Positions 45,071 to 56,219 of a stretch of DNA of 64,000 nucleotides are shown here, piece by piece. The DNA is from Chrysomallon squamiferum (taxonomy: Eukaryota > Mollusca > Gastropoda > Neomphalida > Peltospiridae), in assembly GCA_012295275.1 (NCBI GenBank), contig CM022679.1, positions 5,327,657 to 5,391,656 on the forward strand. The letters run 5' to 3'. The position numbers and the translations under genes are program-made. The stretch's first letter is position 1. Each line of letters opens with the position of its first letter. Under the pieces are notes generated by a model. It was not told the DNA's origin. It ran no database searches and saw nothing but the letters and a program-made list of their open reading frames with translations.

Positions 45071-45367
45071 AAGTTATATTAAAATAGTTTTCTTGCAATA
45101 AGTGCAGAATTTAAATGAAATATATATATATATATATATATCATTTTCCACATTACTTGTTTCCATTTTTTGTTGTTTTTCGTTGTTTTTTTTGTTGTTT
45201 TTTTAAGAAAACAATTTTAAAAAGAAAACTACAAAAGCTTCCATATTCTTTGGAATTATTTTATTTATTTTGTTTTATTTTATTTTTATTTATTTATTTA
45301 TTTATTATTATTTTAAGAACACTTTTGAAATGGAAACTACAATTGATCCTACTTTTGTTGGAATTTC

Positions 45368-45398
<31 letters not shown>

Positions 45399-45419
45399 TC
45401 ACTTTTCGAGAAAAAAACC

Positions 45420-45615
45420 GGTATATTTTCTTTTATATTTTAAATTTATTTTATTTTTATCATATTGGATTTATATATAAATAATAAAGACTTTTTTAAC
45501 AACACTGAAATTATCGATTTTTTTAAGTTTAGTTAAATAAATTAGAATTTTTTTTTTTAAAACCATATTTTTTTTATATTCAAATATATATAAGAATTAT
45601 TAATTACTTTAGAAA

Positions 45616-45681
<66 letters not shown>

Positions 45682-46108
45682 TTATATTTTATATTTTATT
45701 TTTTTTTTTATTTTGGATTTTATCATTCACTAGATATATACATTATTTTATATAAATAATTTTTTTTTTCACACTGAAATGTGTGATTTTCTTTCAGAGT
45801 ATTTTGAAAAAAAAATAAAACGATATATTTTTTTCTTGTTTTTATATTTTTTTTTTATATTTATTTTTCTTTTTATTAATTTGGATTTTATCATTAACTA
45901 GATATATACGTTTTTGTACAAACATATAGACATTTTCTGTTACAGAATAGCGAAAAACCAGCATTTTGTTACTTTATAGAGTTTTTGAAGTTTAGTTATA
46001 TAAAATAGAATTTTTTTTTTCTTGTTCTTTTAAAATAATTTTTTTTATATATATATTCAAATATATCTAAGGACTTTTAATTACTTTAGAAAACGTTTAT
46101 TATGATTA

Positions 46109-46140
<32 letters not shown>
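45420..46140. repeat. degenerate AT-rich tandem array
   Basis: Segments recur in order. TTTGGATTTTATCATT followed by ACTAGATATATAC occurs at ~45711 and ~45880. AGTTTAGTTAxATAAA followed by TAGAATTTTTTTT and then ATATTCAAATATAT and TTAATTACTTTAGAAAA occurs at ~45525-45615 and ~45990-46095. Units are separated by ATT microsatellites. Confidence 0.6.
45618..45682. repeat. ATT trinucleotide repeat
   Basis: About 21 ATT units inside the AT-rich tandem array. Confidence 0.95.
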
Positions 46141-46151
<11 letters not shown>

Positions 46152-47799
46152 ATTCTTTGTACAAACATACATATAATACTTATAATCACATTATACTAAT
46201 TTTGTAACATTATACGTGTATTTGAGTAGCGATGTAAACGTAATGAAATATGTTTTGAATTAATTTTGAAAATAACGTTCTGCTGTGCTCCATTCTAGGC
46301 GATAACCATGCTGAGAAATAAAAATATTCAGGCATATAATAAACAAGAAAACAATCGTTATGTTTGCAAACAATTATATATATGTTAGCCATATACTTAA
46401 TTATTATCTCTAATTGGAGAAAATTATTTTCTTGAGTGCTCAGTATTTCTATTAAATTAGGTTTATGCAGTTCTCATACAAAAATAAAATTAATGAGAAT
46501 CAATATATGTTTTTAACTTAATTTTTTAATACATATTTTAATTTTTTTATTATTATTATTTATTTATTATTATTATTATTCTTAAACATATTTAATATCG
46601 AATGTAGTGTACCAAACATTTCATGGAAAATAATGGGGAAAAAAATATAAAAGTAGCTTGATGATTTGATACTTAAACAGAATTATAAAGAACAAGCTCG
46701 TGGTTTATATACACCTCTACGTAACAACAGTACGAAAGGAATGCTTCTATTTGCTGATTTTTTAAATTAATTAATTTATTTATTTATTTTAAAGAAATCT
46801 TATAACGATATTTCTCGGCAAAAGGTAGTTGTGAGTTGAATATTGTGAAAAATAATGTTCATATTAATCAGAATTAATCTAATATTCAGTGTAATCCATA
46901 ATTAGGTTTAGTATATACATAATTTATTGCAAACAATCCTATCAAAACTGTTAAATAACTAAGATTGTTTTAACATTTGAAACTGTTTTATTATTGTGTT
47001 GCTACATTATCGCATTCAGGGAATAATTTGATAAATATTAAGCCGAAAATATACGTAATACTTTAAATATTTTTAATCACGAGAGCATTTTTTATTTGTT
47101 TTGTTGTTTTAATTAATTAGTTTATTTATTTATTTGTTAGTTTGTTTGTTTTGTTTTGTTTTGGATTTGTAGGGGGGTTATTGGGTTTTTTGTTTTATAA
47201 TTTAATGCTAGGCATATTCAGATATAATTCTGATTACTGAGCCATATATTCAGTCAATTTTGAAATATATAAAATCAAATTATTCCCTATTTTGAGTTCT
47301 ATTAATAGGAAAGATTATATCCAACTAGTGTATTATTATAATATATGTTTTTTTTCAGATAATTATTACCTTATTAAAAGAATAAATACCTGTATTAGAT
47401 TTTTTAACTTTAAAACTGTCTTTTGTACATGTCTGTACCTGTCTGCTGTTATTTACAGTTATGAATAGGATACCTCACTTCTGATTACATACCTCACTTC
47501 CCTTTATCTACATTATTCAAGTAAATTGTTTTATACAGTAAAAAATTATTTTCGAAAATGAATAAAAATGAAAATTTAAAACCGTGTATGTGTGTGCATA
47601 TATTTTTGTTTGTGTGTAAGTGCGTGTTTGTGAGTTTATATTATTTGTATGTGTCTACAAATATATTTTTATTAACTTGCATGAATAATAACGGGAAAAC
47701 ATAACAATAAATAAATTAATTAATAAACAATCGGATAAACAAACAAAGAAACAAATAAATTAATTAATAAATAAAATACAAGCTCACCAGTTCAAGCAC

Positions 47800-47973
47800 A
47801 GGTTTAATATTTATTATTTTACTACAAACACTGAAATCTCACAACAGGTGAACAAAGAAAAACATGAACAGTTTGTTAGAAGACAGGACATTTGTTAGCG
47901 GGATTCATTGTCGAGTACAATCGACATCTGTGGACGATAAGTGGACGGAAATTCTTCAGGGTTTCGTTGATTC
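47800..47973 (-). pseudogene. inverted, decayed copy of the last M13-like exon and 3' UTR
   Basis: On the minus strand this matches 29389-29560 almost throughout, including the encoded STMNPANKCP, the TAA stop and the following ~70 bases of 3' UTR. Differences that break it: a 3-base deletion in the FTDAF region and loss of the 3' splice AG (TTTCCAG|AGTCAACG in the gene, TTTCCTGAATCAACG here). Intron-like sequence continues to about 48010. No other M13 exon is found nearby, so it is a fragment. Confidence 0.85.
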
Positions 47974-48212
47974 AGGAAATAGAAAGGAAAGAAGAACTGA
48001 ATGAGTGAACGAAAAAAGAAATAATACATGAATGAATGAAGCCGAAAGTGAAGCTTTTAAGGAGCACTGTATCACACGCACAAACACACACATATATATT
48101 TATAAATAAATAAATACACAAGTAAATAAGTAAACAAAATAACACACAAAGAAATAAATAAACGAACAAACAACTAAATGAACAAAGAAACAAAAAAACA
48201 AAAACAAGCAAA

Positions 48213-48247
<35 letters not shown>

Positions 48248-48299
48248 AGCACTTGTTGAAAAAAAGAGTGGACTGCTGGTTTGTGTTCCTCAGTGAATT

Positions 48300-49289
48300 T
48301 ATTTGTTCTTTATTGCTGAATACACTACATCTTAGAACTAAAATATAACTGAAATAAGTTTAATAAATATCTCTGATCAAAGTTTTGTAAGTACTCTTTA
48401 TTACGATTTCAAACAAGAAGAGAAGATACGATAAAGCTTATCATTCAACTTGAAATATCCTTAATATATGACGTATTTGAATCTCATTTCTGTGTGCATA
48501 GGTGCTTTGGAGGCACTCGCTCGACAGGGTCAATAACGACAGTTTATTTTTCCAGATACGTGACATCAGCTATCAGTCTAATAAAGAAATGACCCAGCAC
48601 AAATGTACAATCCAAAATAAACACAACAATTATAAACATATTTATAAGCCACCACTGTTACACATTTATTAGATTTATCTAAGTCCAGATATGTTTAAGC
48701 GATTATTTAGTGCAATAAATTCAGTGCTTCTTTCTTTTTCTTTTCGTTTTTTTTTTCTTGCGTGTGTGTGTGTGTACGTACTTATGTGCGTACGAGCATT
48801 AAGTTTTAACTGCTTGCGATATATCTCAAAAGCCAACGCAAGCACTGAAATATATTTTATATTCAATAAGTTTAATACATGAGCAGTTACATACAATATT
48901 CAACCCATAAGTTTTAACATGAGCGGTTACATACAGCATGTTCTAGAAGACACGGGTCATAATTTTTCAGCTTACAACAATAAACTGAAGATACAAGTAA
49001 TTCTAGCTGACTTCTTGGGGAAAACCCGGATTCTTTTTTTCTCCTGAGAAAATCTTAGATGTGTGTATTTTCATTGGCTCAGATATGTTTTCTTCCCGTT
49101 CGTTTGTTTGTGGGTGTTTTTTGTTCTTTTTCCTTTCTTAGTTCAGGGCTTCCATGGTAGCACAACAAATACAGGTTAAGAATAACTTGTACTGACTGAC
49201 CAGGATATACTGTGTTGGTTTTCTTTCCTGAGAAAATCTTAGAAGTGTATTTTCAGTGGCTCAAACATTTCTTCTTGCTTTTTCCTTCT

Positions 49290-49320
<31 letters not shown>

Positions 49321-49350
49321 TTGTGTAACTGACTTTAATACACGTCTGTG
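48300..49350. repeat. segmental duplication, unit 1
   Basis: Matches 50030-51400 in the same order and orientation. Landmarks: AACTGAAxTAAGTTTAATAA with TATCTC, AACTxGAAAT, GTCTAATAAAGAA, GCACTGAATTATATTTTA-like sequence, ACACGGGxCATAATTTTTCA and TTTTCATTGGCTCAGA. Not coding as far as I can see. Confidence 0.7.
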
Positions 49351-49916
49351 CCTAAGCACATTTATTTTCATAAAGTTGACAGTTTTTATAGAATACCTCA
49401 CTTAATAAATGAATAAATGAAAAAAGAAAGAATATATGAATGGATGAAGAAAATGAACGAAGGAATTAGTCAATACATAAATGAAAGAATGATTGGATGA
49501 ATAGGTAAGTGAACGAATGAATGAGAAAACAAAACAAAAGAACGTGTTCTTGACCGGAAAAACAATAATATGAGGGAATGAATGAACGATTAAGTAACAT
49601 ATATTTTCGTAGACAGTACAGCCGAAGATGAACGTCTGAACGAGCGCTGTATTAAATCATTATAAAACAACAACAACATCACCAACAACAACAACAATAA
49701 TGAAAATAAAAAATATAACAAACAAAATTAATTAATTATATTCATTTCATTAGTTTTATAATAGTGGTATTCTTGTTTAATATTTTCTGTTTAGCTCACA
49801 ATAATAAAATAGTGAATTTATTGTTAAAACGTATAAGTGTGGAGATTGTACTGAAAAGATTTAATAAAAAGAGTAGACCAAGCGTATCTGCGATATGTCA
49901 CACATTCGAGTTTCAA

Positions 49917-50018
49917 AATAAATAAATAAATAAACAAACAAACAAACAAACAAACAAACAAACAAACAAACAAACAAACAAACAAACAAACAAACAAACA
50001 AACAAACAAATAAATAAA
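49917..50018. repeat. AAAC/AAAT tetranucleotide repeat
   Basis: About 25 units, mostly AAAC, flanked by AAAT. Confidence 0.96.
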
Positions 50019-50579
50019 TAATGCCCTTGTCCTTGAACTAAAATAGAACTGAAGTAAGTTTAATAAGTATCTCAGAGTTTTATAAGTACGTTTTACTAAG
50101 ATTTCTGAAAGAAGTGATACTGTAAGCCTTACCATACAACTCGAAATGGATGACATCGCAATCTCGTTTATTTGTGCATTCGTTACAAACAGACGAATCG
50201 ATAATAACAGTGTACACGTCGACAGCAAGTATCTAATAAAGAAGTTAGCCAGCAGAAATATACAATGCATATAAACACGAATAAGTCACCTCCGTTATAA
50301 CTATATTATTTTAAGTACAGATATGTTTACACACACACACACACACACACACGAATACAAACCAATACACACATACATACACCAACATAAATACACAGAT
50401 ATTTACACACGTGATGAAAAGTCATCAAACAAAATCGAAACAAAACATGACCGCAACAACAACGACAACAGCAACAGCAGCAGCAGTAATAATAATAAGA
50501 AGAATAAGAATAAGAATAATAATGTGCTTAACTGATCAATGATATCGGAGGAATAGGAAATATCAACCTTATTAAAAAA

Positions 50580-50581
<2 letters not shown>

Positions 50582-50638
<57 letters not shown>
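50582..50638. repeat. ATT trinucleotide repeat
   Basis: About eighteen ATT units. Confidence 0.95.
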
Positions 50639-50789
50639 GGTGATGCAGCTGTTGTTGTTGCGGTCATGTTTTGTTTCGATATCATAATATTTTTCCGTTT
50701 AGGAGTGTATATATCTGCATATTTATGTTGGTGTATGTAAGTGTTTGTTTATCAGTGTATGTAAGTATGTCGCTGTGTGAACAGTTTCG

Positions 50790-50933
<144 letters not shown>

Positions 50934-51344
50934 TGAGTGTAAAAAAGAATATTTGTTGTTTAATGGTAGGTTATAAATATATATGTATATATATATATTT
51001 TTTTTTTAATCTCCAAAACCAACACGAGCACTGAATTATATTTTACATTCAATAAGTTTAATACGTGACGGCTTAGTATTTCATAGATCCTGTTCTAGAT
51101 AACACGGGCCATAATTTTTCATCTTGTAACAATATATTAAAGGATAAACGTAATTCTAGGGGAATACCCGGCTTATCGGTGTCTCCTGTGTAAATGTTAG
51201 AGGTGCATTTTCATTGGCTCAGAGGTTTTTCTTCCCGGTAGTTCGTTCTTTTGTTCGTTTCTTTCTTTCTTAGAAAAGGACTAACGCTAACCCAATAAAT
51301 CAAAGATTAAGAATATTAACAAACATACGATCGTTTGTTTTGAA

Positions 51345-51490
51345 TATTTTTTTTTTTTTTTTTTTTTACACGCCTCTTTATAAACGCACTTATAATCAAG
51401 ACCTCACAAACGTCAGACTGAAACGTATGGAAGACATTCACCTGCACTCCTACCACTCGACTACCGAGACCACTTTAGAAAAGTGATCAC
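51345..51490 (-). mobile_element. short tRNA-like SINE with poly-A tail (minus strand)
   Basis: On the minus strand: GTGGTCTCGGTAGTCGAGTG (A-box-like TAGTCGAGTGG), then CGTTTCAGTCTGACG as a weak B box, a ~70-bp body, and a poly-A tail seen as the poly-T run at 51345-51367 on the plus strand. No target-site duplication was confirmed. Confidence 0.5.
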
Positions 51491-52187
51491 CGCTTCTCGC
51501 TAAAGTCGCCGCTCTTTGCCTTTAGTCATTTTAGCACGAAAGAACGCGCGAATGTGCGAGTCTGAGGATGTGAGCGTGTATGCGAGTTGACTTGATTATA
51601 TTTTATGGAAATTAAATATATCGAAATGATATTAACATGCTCTCTCTCCAATACCCGTTATATTTGCGTTTTAGTTCAAATGAATTTTTTTTTTTTAAAT
51701 TTAAATATTTTAGCATTTTCATTTTTACGACGTGCATTTGCGTCTCCCCCCCCCTTTTTGAACCCGTTTAGGTAGGAGTTTGTTGGTAGCCTTTTCATTT
51801 TGTTTATTTATGCACAACAAATTTCTTCCAAGATTAAACCTTTTAAAACAAACTGCAAATACTGAGCAATGGTGAAGTTTTCAATACGATCCGACGGAAT
51901 AATCAATTTGTATTTTCTTAATTTTACATGTTCCATCTTTCACAGTTTGAAAGCACAATATTCTGAACCTTATAGTTAACATTTCATGGGAAAAACTAAA
52001 TCTTTTGAAGAAAATTTAAAACAAATAACTGGGTATATACAGGAAAGGTGTCAACCGTAATACTGTTATCAACCGATATATCAGACTTGCACTGTAATCT
52101 TCAAACGTTTCAATAAAAATTAAATGCATTTCTGGCCATTCCCAGCAATATTAGAAGTGATAAATAAAACAAGAGTTTTTACGATGC

Positions 52188-52193
52188 TTTATT
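52188..52193 (-). terminator. polyadenylation signal of paralog A
   Basis: AATAAA on the minus strand immediately after the terminal-exon stop, at the same place relative to the conserved tail as in paralogs B and C. Confidence 0.6.
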
Positions 52194-52194
52194 A

Positions 52195-54959
52195 TTAAAT
52201 TCCACCACAGTAAAAATTGGTCATCTTAATGAAAACCTGAAAAGAGTAAGAATCTAGAATTAGACAAATACATTTTTAAAATTTTGTATATTATTTCCAT
52301 TACGTGTAAACGCCTCAGCAGAAAACTGGCTACTTCATTTCATTTTGTTGTAATGTTTAACAGAATGTAGCGAAGGAAAATACACGTTTAAAATGCTGTA
52401 ATATTAAAAACTTCAATGAAGTATACAAATATCAATACATTTGAGACAAATTAAAAACATTTACGATAATGTTTTGCGCATTTAACTTGTACTACGTCAT
52501 TGTTCAATTCGAACGATTTTCAATTTGAGCCTAATTCGATGTACGGAATGACTTGAGCACATTATCGAAAAGACCATCAAGACCAATCTACGACTCGGAC
52601 AAAACCAGAATGTTCTAATTCTGAAAATGTTCAGTTTAATGAAAATAATTCTTGATAAGAATTCTACATTTCATTATATTTTTTGGCATTATGTCGGTAC
52701 ATTTATACCACTTTCTATTAAACCGAATTGTGAAATAAAAAGGAATTGTAGATGAGAAAACTCGTGTAAATTATGACTACCTGTTTTCTGTACGAGAGCT
52801 CGTCTACGAAAGCCGGGTTCTAGTGGCTGTGCTGAGGCAAGCGACACTCCACTGTTCAACGCAGGCTGACCGCCGTAAACGGGTGTCGTAATAAAGTCTT
52901 TCAAAAACGAGCAAGCTTCGTGCAGCAAGTCGAGGAAAGGCAGATGAATATCCTGAAAAATTCAGCGTTTTACGTTTCGTTTTCTCAAGCGACAATAAAT
53001 CAACAGATTTCCGTGAAATGTTCGTTTTATCCAACAGCGTATTCACTTGTTATGTTATAAACTGAAAACTCACCTTGTTCATCTCTTCCAAGTGTTTCGA
53101 AATTCTGCAAAGACTTAATGTTCCCTTGACAACAGAATGCTTCAGTTTCTCAGTTTTCGGCGATTCAGACATTTCATAGCGCTTTGCTGCCACAGAATTG
53201 CCCATGGAACCGCCGTGGTTGCCTCCGCCGAACTCGCCTTTCGAATTGCCCATGGAACCGCCGTGGTTGCCCCCGCCATTCGAATTGCCCATGGAACCGC
53301 CCTGGTTGCCTCCTCCGAATCCGCCATTCGAATTGCCCATGGAACCGCCGTGGTTGCCTCCGCCGAATCCGCCATTCGAATTGCCCATGGAACCGCCGTG
53401 GTTGCCTCCGCCGAATCCGCCATTCGAATTGCCCATGGAACCGCCCTGGTTGCCACCGCCATTCGAATTGCCCATGGAACCGCCCTGGTTGCCCCCGCCA
53501 TTCGAATTGCCCATGGAACCGCCCTGGTTGCCTCCGCCGAATCCGCCTTTCGAATTGCCCATGGAACCGCCCTGGTTGCCACCGCCATTCGAATTGCCCA
53601 TGGAACCGCCCTGGTTGCCCCCGCCATTCGAACTGCCCATGGAACCGCCCTGGTTGCCTCCTCCGAATCCGCCATTCGAATTGCCCATGGAACCGCCCTG
53701 GTTGCCTCCGCCGAATCCGCCATTCGAATTGCCCATGGAACCGCCCTGGTTGCCACCGCCATTCGAATTGCCCATGGAACCGCCCTGGTTGCCCCCGCCA
53801 TTCGAACTGCCCATGGAACCGCCCTGGTTGCCTCCTCCGAATCCGCCATTCGAATTGCCCATGGAACCGCCGTGGTTGCCTCCTCCGAATCCGCCATTCG
53901 AATTGCCCATGGAACCGCCGTGGTTGCCTCCGCCGAATCCGCCATACGAATTGCCCATGGAACCGCCGTGGTTGCCTCCGCCGAATCCGCCATACGAATT
54001 GCCCATGGAACCGCCGTGGTTGCCTCCGCCGAATCCGCCTTTCGAATTGCCCATGGAACCGCCCTGGTTGCCACCGCCATTCGAATTGCCCATGGAACCG
54101 CCCTGGTTGCCCCCGCCATTCGAATTGCCCATGGAACCGCCCTGGTTGCCTCCTCCGAATCCGCCATTCGAATTGCCCATGGAACCGCCGTGGTTGCCTC
54201 CTCCGAATCCGCCATTCGAATTGCCCATGGAACCGCCCTGGTTCCCTCCGAATCCGCCATTCGAATTGCCCATGGAACCGCCCTGGTTGCCTCCTCCGAA
54301 TCCGCCATTCGAATTGCCCATGGAACCGCCGTGGTTGCCTCCGCCGAATCCGCCATACGAATTGCCCATGGAACCGCCGTGGTTGCCTCCGCCGAATCCG
54401 CCATACGAATTGCCCATGGAACCGCCGTGGTTGCCTCCGCCGAATCCGCCATACGAATTGCCCATGGAACCGCCGTGGTTGCCTCCGCCATTCGAATTGC
54501 CCATCGAACCGCCCATGGTGTTGCCGTAGTTGCCGCCCATCGAATTACCGTAGTTAGATCCTCCATTAGAACCGACATCGTTAGAATAGTGGCAGACATC
54601 CAGCAGAATTTCCATCAAACCCGCATCCAACAGTTGAGAAGCTCTAGTTCTGCTCACGTTAGAACTGTCTGGAATGGAGGTGTTCAGTTCTGGTGACTGA
54701 AAGAAGTCGGTAAAACGAAATACAAATTCAGATACGGATTGCGTACATACAGTCGAATAAAATGTTCTAAAAATTAGATGTTTACCTCAACGTTGTTCAA
54801 AATTGTTACGCCAGCACAAATTTTCTGGACTCCTTTCTTAATCCGTTCTTCCAGTCGTCTTCGTCTGCCTCTGCCTCGTCCTGCACCTCTGTGTCTGCGA
54901 CAGTCCGTCACATGTTGACAGACAACTGCCAACACCATCAGAATTATCAACACCTTCAT
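52195..54959 (-). CDS. secreted Gly/Asn/Ser-rich protein, paralog A of a four-gene family
   Basis: Exons on the minus strand: A1 54786-54959 (signal peptide, ATG 3 nt after the acceptor), A2 53074-54696, A3 52781-52952, terminal exon 52195-52236. A1 encodes a hydrophobic leader (MKVLIILMVLAVV), a basic stretch and RLEERIKKGVQKICAGV. A2 has LLDAGLMEILLDVC, then 30 SMG-containing Gly/Asn/Ser repeats over ~430 residues, then LCRISKHLEEMNK. A3 has LPFLDLLHEACSFLKDF. The terminal exon gives VFIKMTNFYCGGI and stop in phase 0. A3 ends in phase 1, so one or two short exons matching B4 and B5 should lie at 52240-52780; I could not find convincing ones, so the C-terminus is uncertain. The family is not one I recognise. 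The repeat resembles silk, glue or shell-matrix low-complexity proteins. Secretion is well supported, function unknown. Confidence 0.82.
53205..54500 (-). repeat. coding minisatellite, 48/39-bp units
   Basis: Units encode GGSMGNSNGGFGGGN(H/Q) (48 nt) or the shorter GGSMGNSNGGGNQ (39 nt), with one 45-nt variant near 54241. I count 30 SMG cores. Long-short-short blocks recur, showing higher-order amplification. All units are multiples of three, so frame is kept. Each unit carries an NcoI-like CCCATGGAACC on the plus strand. Confidence 0.95.
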
Positions 54960-55156
54960 TTCCTGGATTTATAATAAAACCACAGTAATTAGGATTTTTT
55001 AAATATCAGCTTGCTTTAAATTAATATGTACATACTTAAGTAAATAAATAAAATTAAAATTAAACTGACATGCCTTCAGTTCCATCTTAGCATCTGAAAA
55101 GAGGCAAAGAAAATCAAAATCTAACCTATAATTCAGAAATGAAAAAATAAGTCTAC

Positions 55157-55180
55157 CTTAATCGAGCAAAGCCCCCAAAA
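55157..55180 (-). other. non-coding first exon of paralog A
   Basis: Short exon ending in GATTAAG|GTAGAC on the minus strand, about 30 bases downstream of the TATA box. Its end is homologous to the first exons of paralogs B and C (…AAG|GTA). Exact transcription start is inferred. Confidence 0.55.
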
Positions 55181-55205
55181 CAAACAGCAAAGAAAAACGT
55201 ACATC

Positions 55206-55252
55206 TTTTTATATGAAGTATGTGGTCACGTGTTAGACATGCAATTCACGTG
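55206..55252 (-). promoter_or_regulatory. paralog A promoter: TATA box and two E-boxes
   Basis: On the minus strand TATAAAAA (55206-55213) with CACGTG palindromes at 55227-55232 and 55247-55252, exactly 20 bp apart. The same arrangement precedes paralogs B and C. Confidence 0.75.
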
Positions 55253-55259
55253 CTTTTTG

Positions 55260-55320
55260 TGTTATTACTGATTTTGATTTATTCATTTACTTGAGTTTCT
55301 TTAAAAATGTATCTCTTTTG

Positions 55321-55370
<50 letters not shown>

Positions 55371-56219
55371 GTTTTTTTTTTTTAATTCTAAAATAATTAT
55401 TTTCTGGGTTTTGTTTAATATTATTTCCTCTTTATATTTTATATACATATATCATTATTGTTGTCGTTATTATTTTGTTGTTTTAATTTTCATTTATGTT
55501 CGGATTTTTTTTTCTTTCAAATTTCATTCATTCACTTGCTTGATGTTGAGAAAGTAAAGCAGTAAGAAGCTTGCACAGTCTTATAAAATTACATATATAA
55601 ACACATATTTAAAAAAAAAAAAAAAAAAACTTTGTAAACATTTGTAAATAAATCAGTCGATAAGAAGCAACCATATACATACATACAAACAGATACAGCC
55701 AACAGACAGAGAGAAATTTAATGGGTTTTTCTCTTATCTATTTATGATATTTCGGATTGTGCCTGCGCATCTGCATATATATGTGTATATATATATACGT
55801 GTGTGTGTATGTACAGACAAACCTAAAGTTGAGGGGAAAATTTTGTTTCTAAACAATAGAGGACAAAGGCATGGTAATATATTTTATTTGTTTATTTTAT
55901 ATTGTTTTGTTTTGTACACTTAACTGAATGTCTTTCTAAATTGTTTTTAAATAGCAGATATGTTATTACGGGCGCAGTTTGCTGTATTGCAACTAACGGA
56001 TCAGGTGTTTTATCGGAATTTTCTCGACAGAAAACGTTTTGGGCAATTCCGCAATTCCACTGAGCTGCTGTCCTATTTCAAACACCCCGTAACAGCGGTT
56101 TGACAAAACAGTTTGAACCAGTTTAGAATTTACACGTGTATTTTGTTTTTAGAATTGTTAGGCGTCAATATTTTATAATGAAAATAAAGAACAAATGACT
56201 TTTTGTAATTTTTATTACT
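55260..56219. other. spacer between paralogs A and B
   Basis: AT-rich, with ATT repeat (55322-55370), poly-A (55612-55629) and TA/TG bits. No gene seen. Confidence 0.7.
56211..56216 (-). terminator. polyadenylation signal of paralog B
   Basis: AATAAA on the minus strand just after the TGA of exon B6 (GTGTGAAGTAATAAA). Confidence 0.6.

Larger units (their letters stand above)
43306..47799. other. AT-rich non-coding stretch with tandem repeats
   Basis: No exon recognised. Contains the likely synthase 3' UTR, an imperfect ~40-bp repeat (44480-44720), GA and ATT runs (44929-45070), a degenerate AT-rich tandem array (45420-46140) and long ATT tracts. Confidence 0.65.

Noticed and set aside
47972-48211. 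79-codon minus-strand frame rich in Phe/Leu/Tyr
   Set aside because: Arises from AAAT/AAAC-type simple sequence upstream of the M13 exon remnant.
53142-54599. Second minus-strand open frame (485 codons, Ala/Thr/Val-Pro-Trp rich) over the same repeat
   Set aside because: Frame-shifted reading of the same repeat; lacks the DVC and LCRISKHLE motifs shared with paralogs.
53137-54696. Long plus-strand open frames (443-519 codons) over the Gly-rich gene
   Set aside because: They are shadows of the in-frame 39/48-bp repeat; no splice-compatible family motifs, and the minus frame is fixed by signal exon, phases and paralogs.
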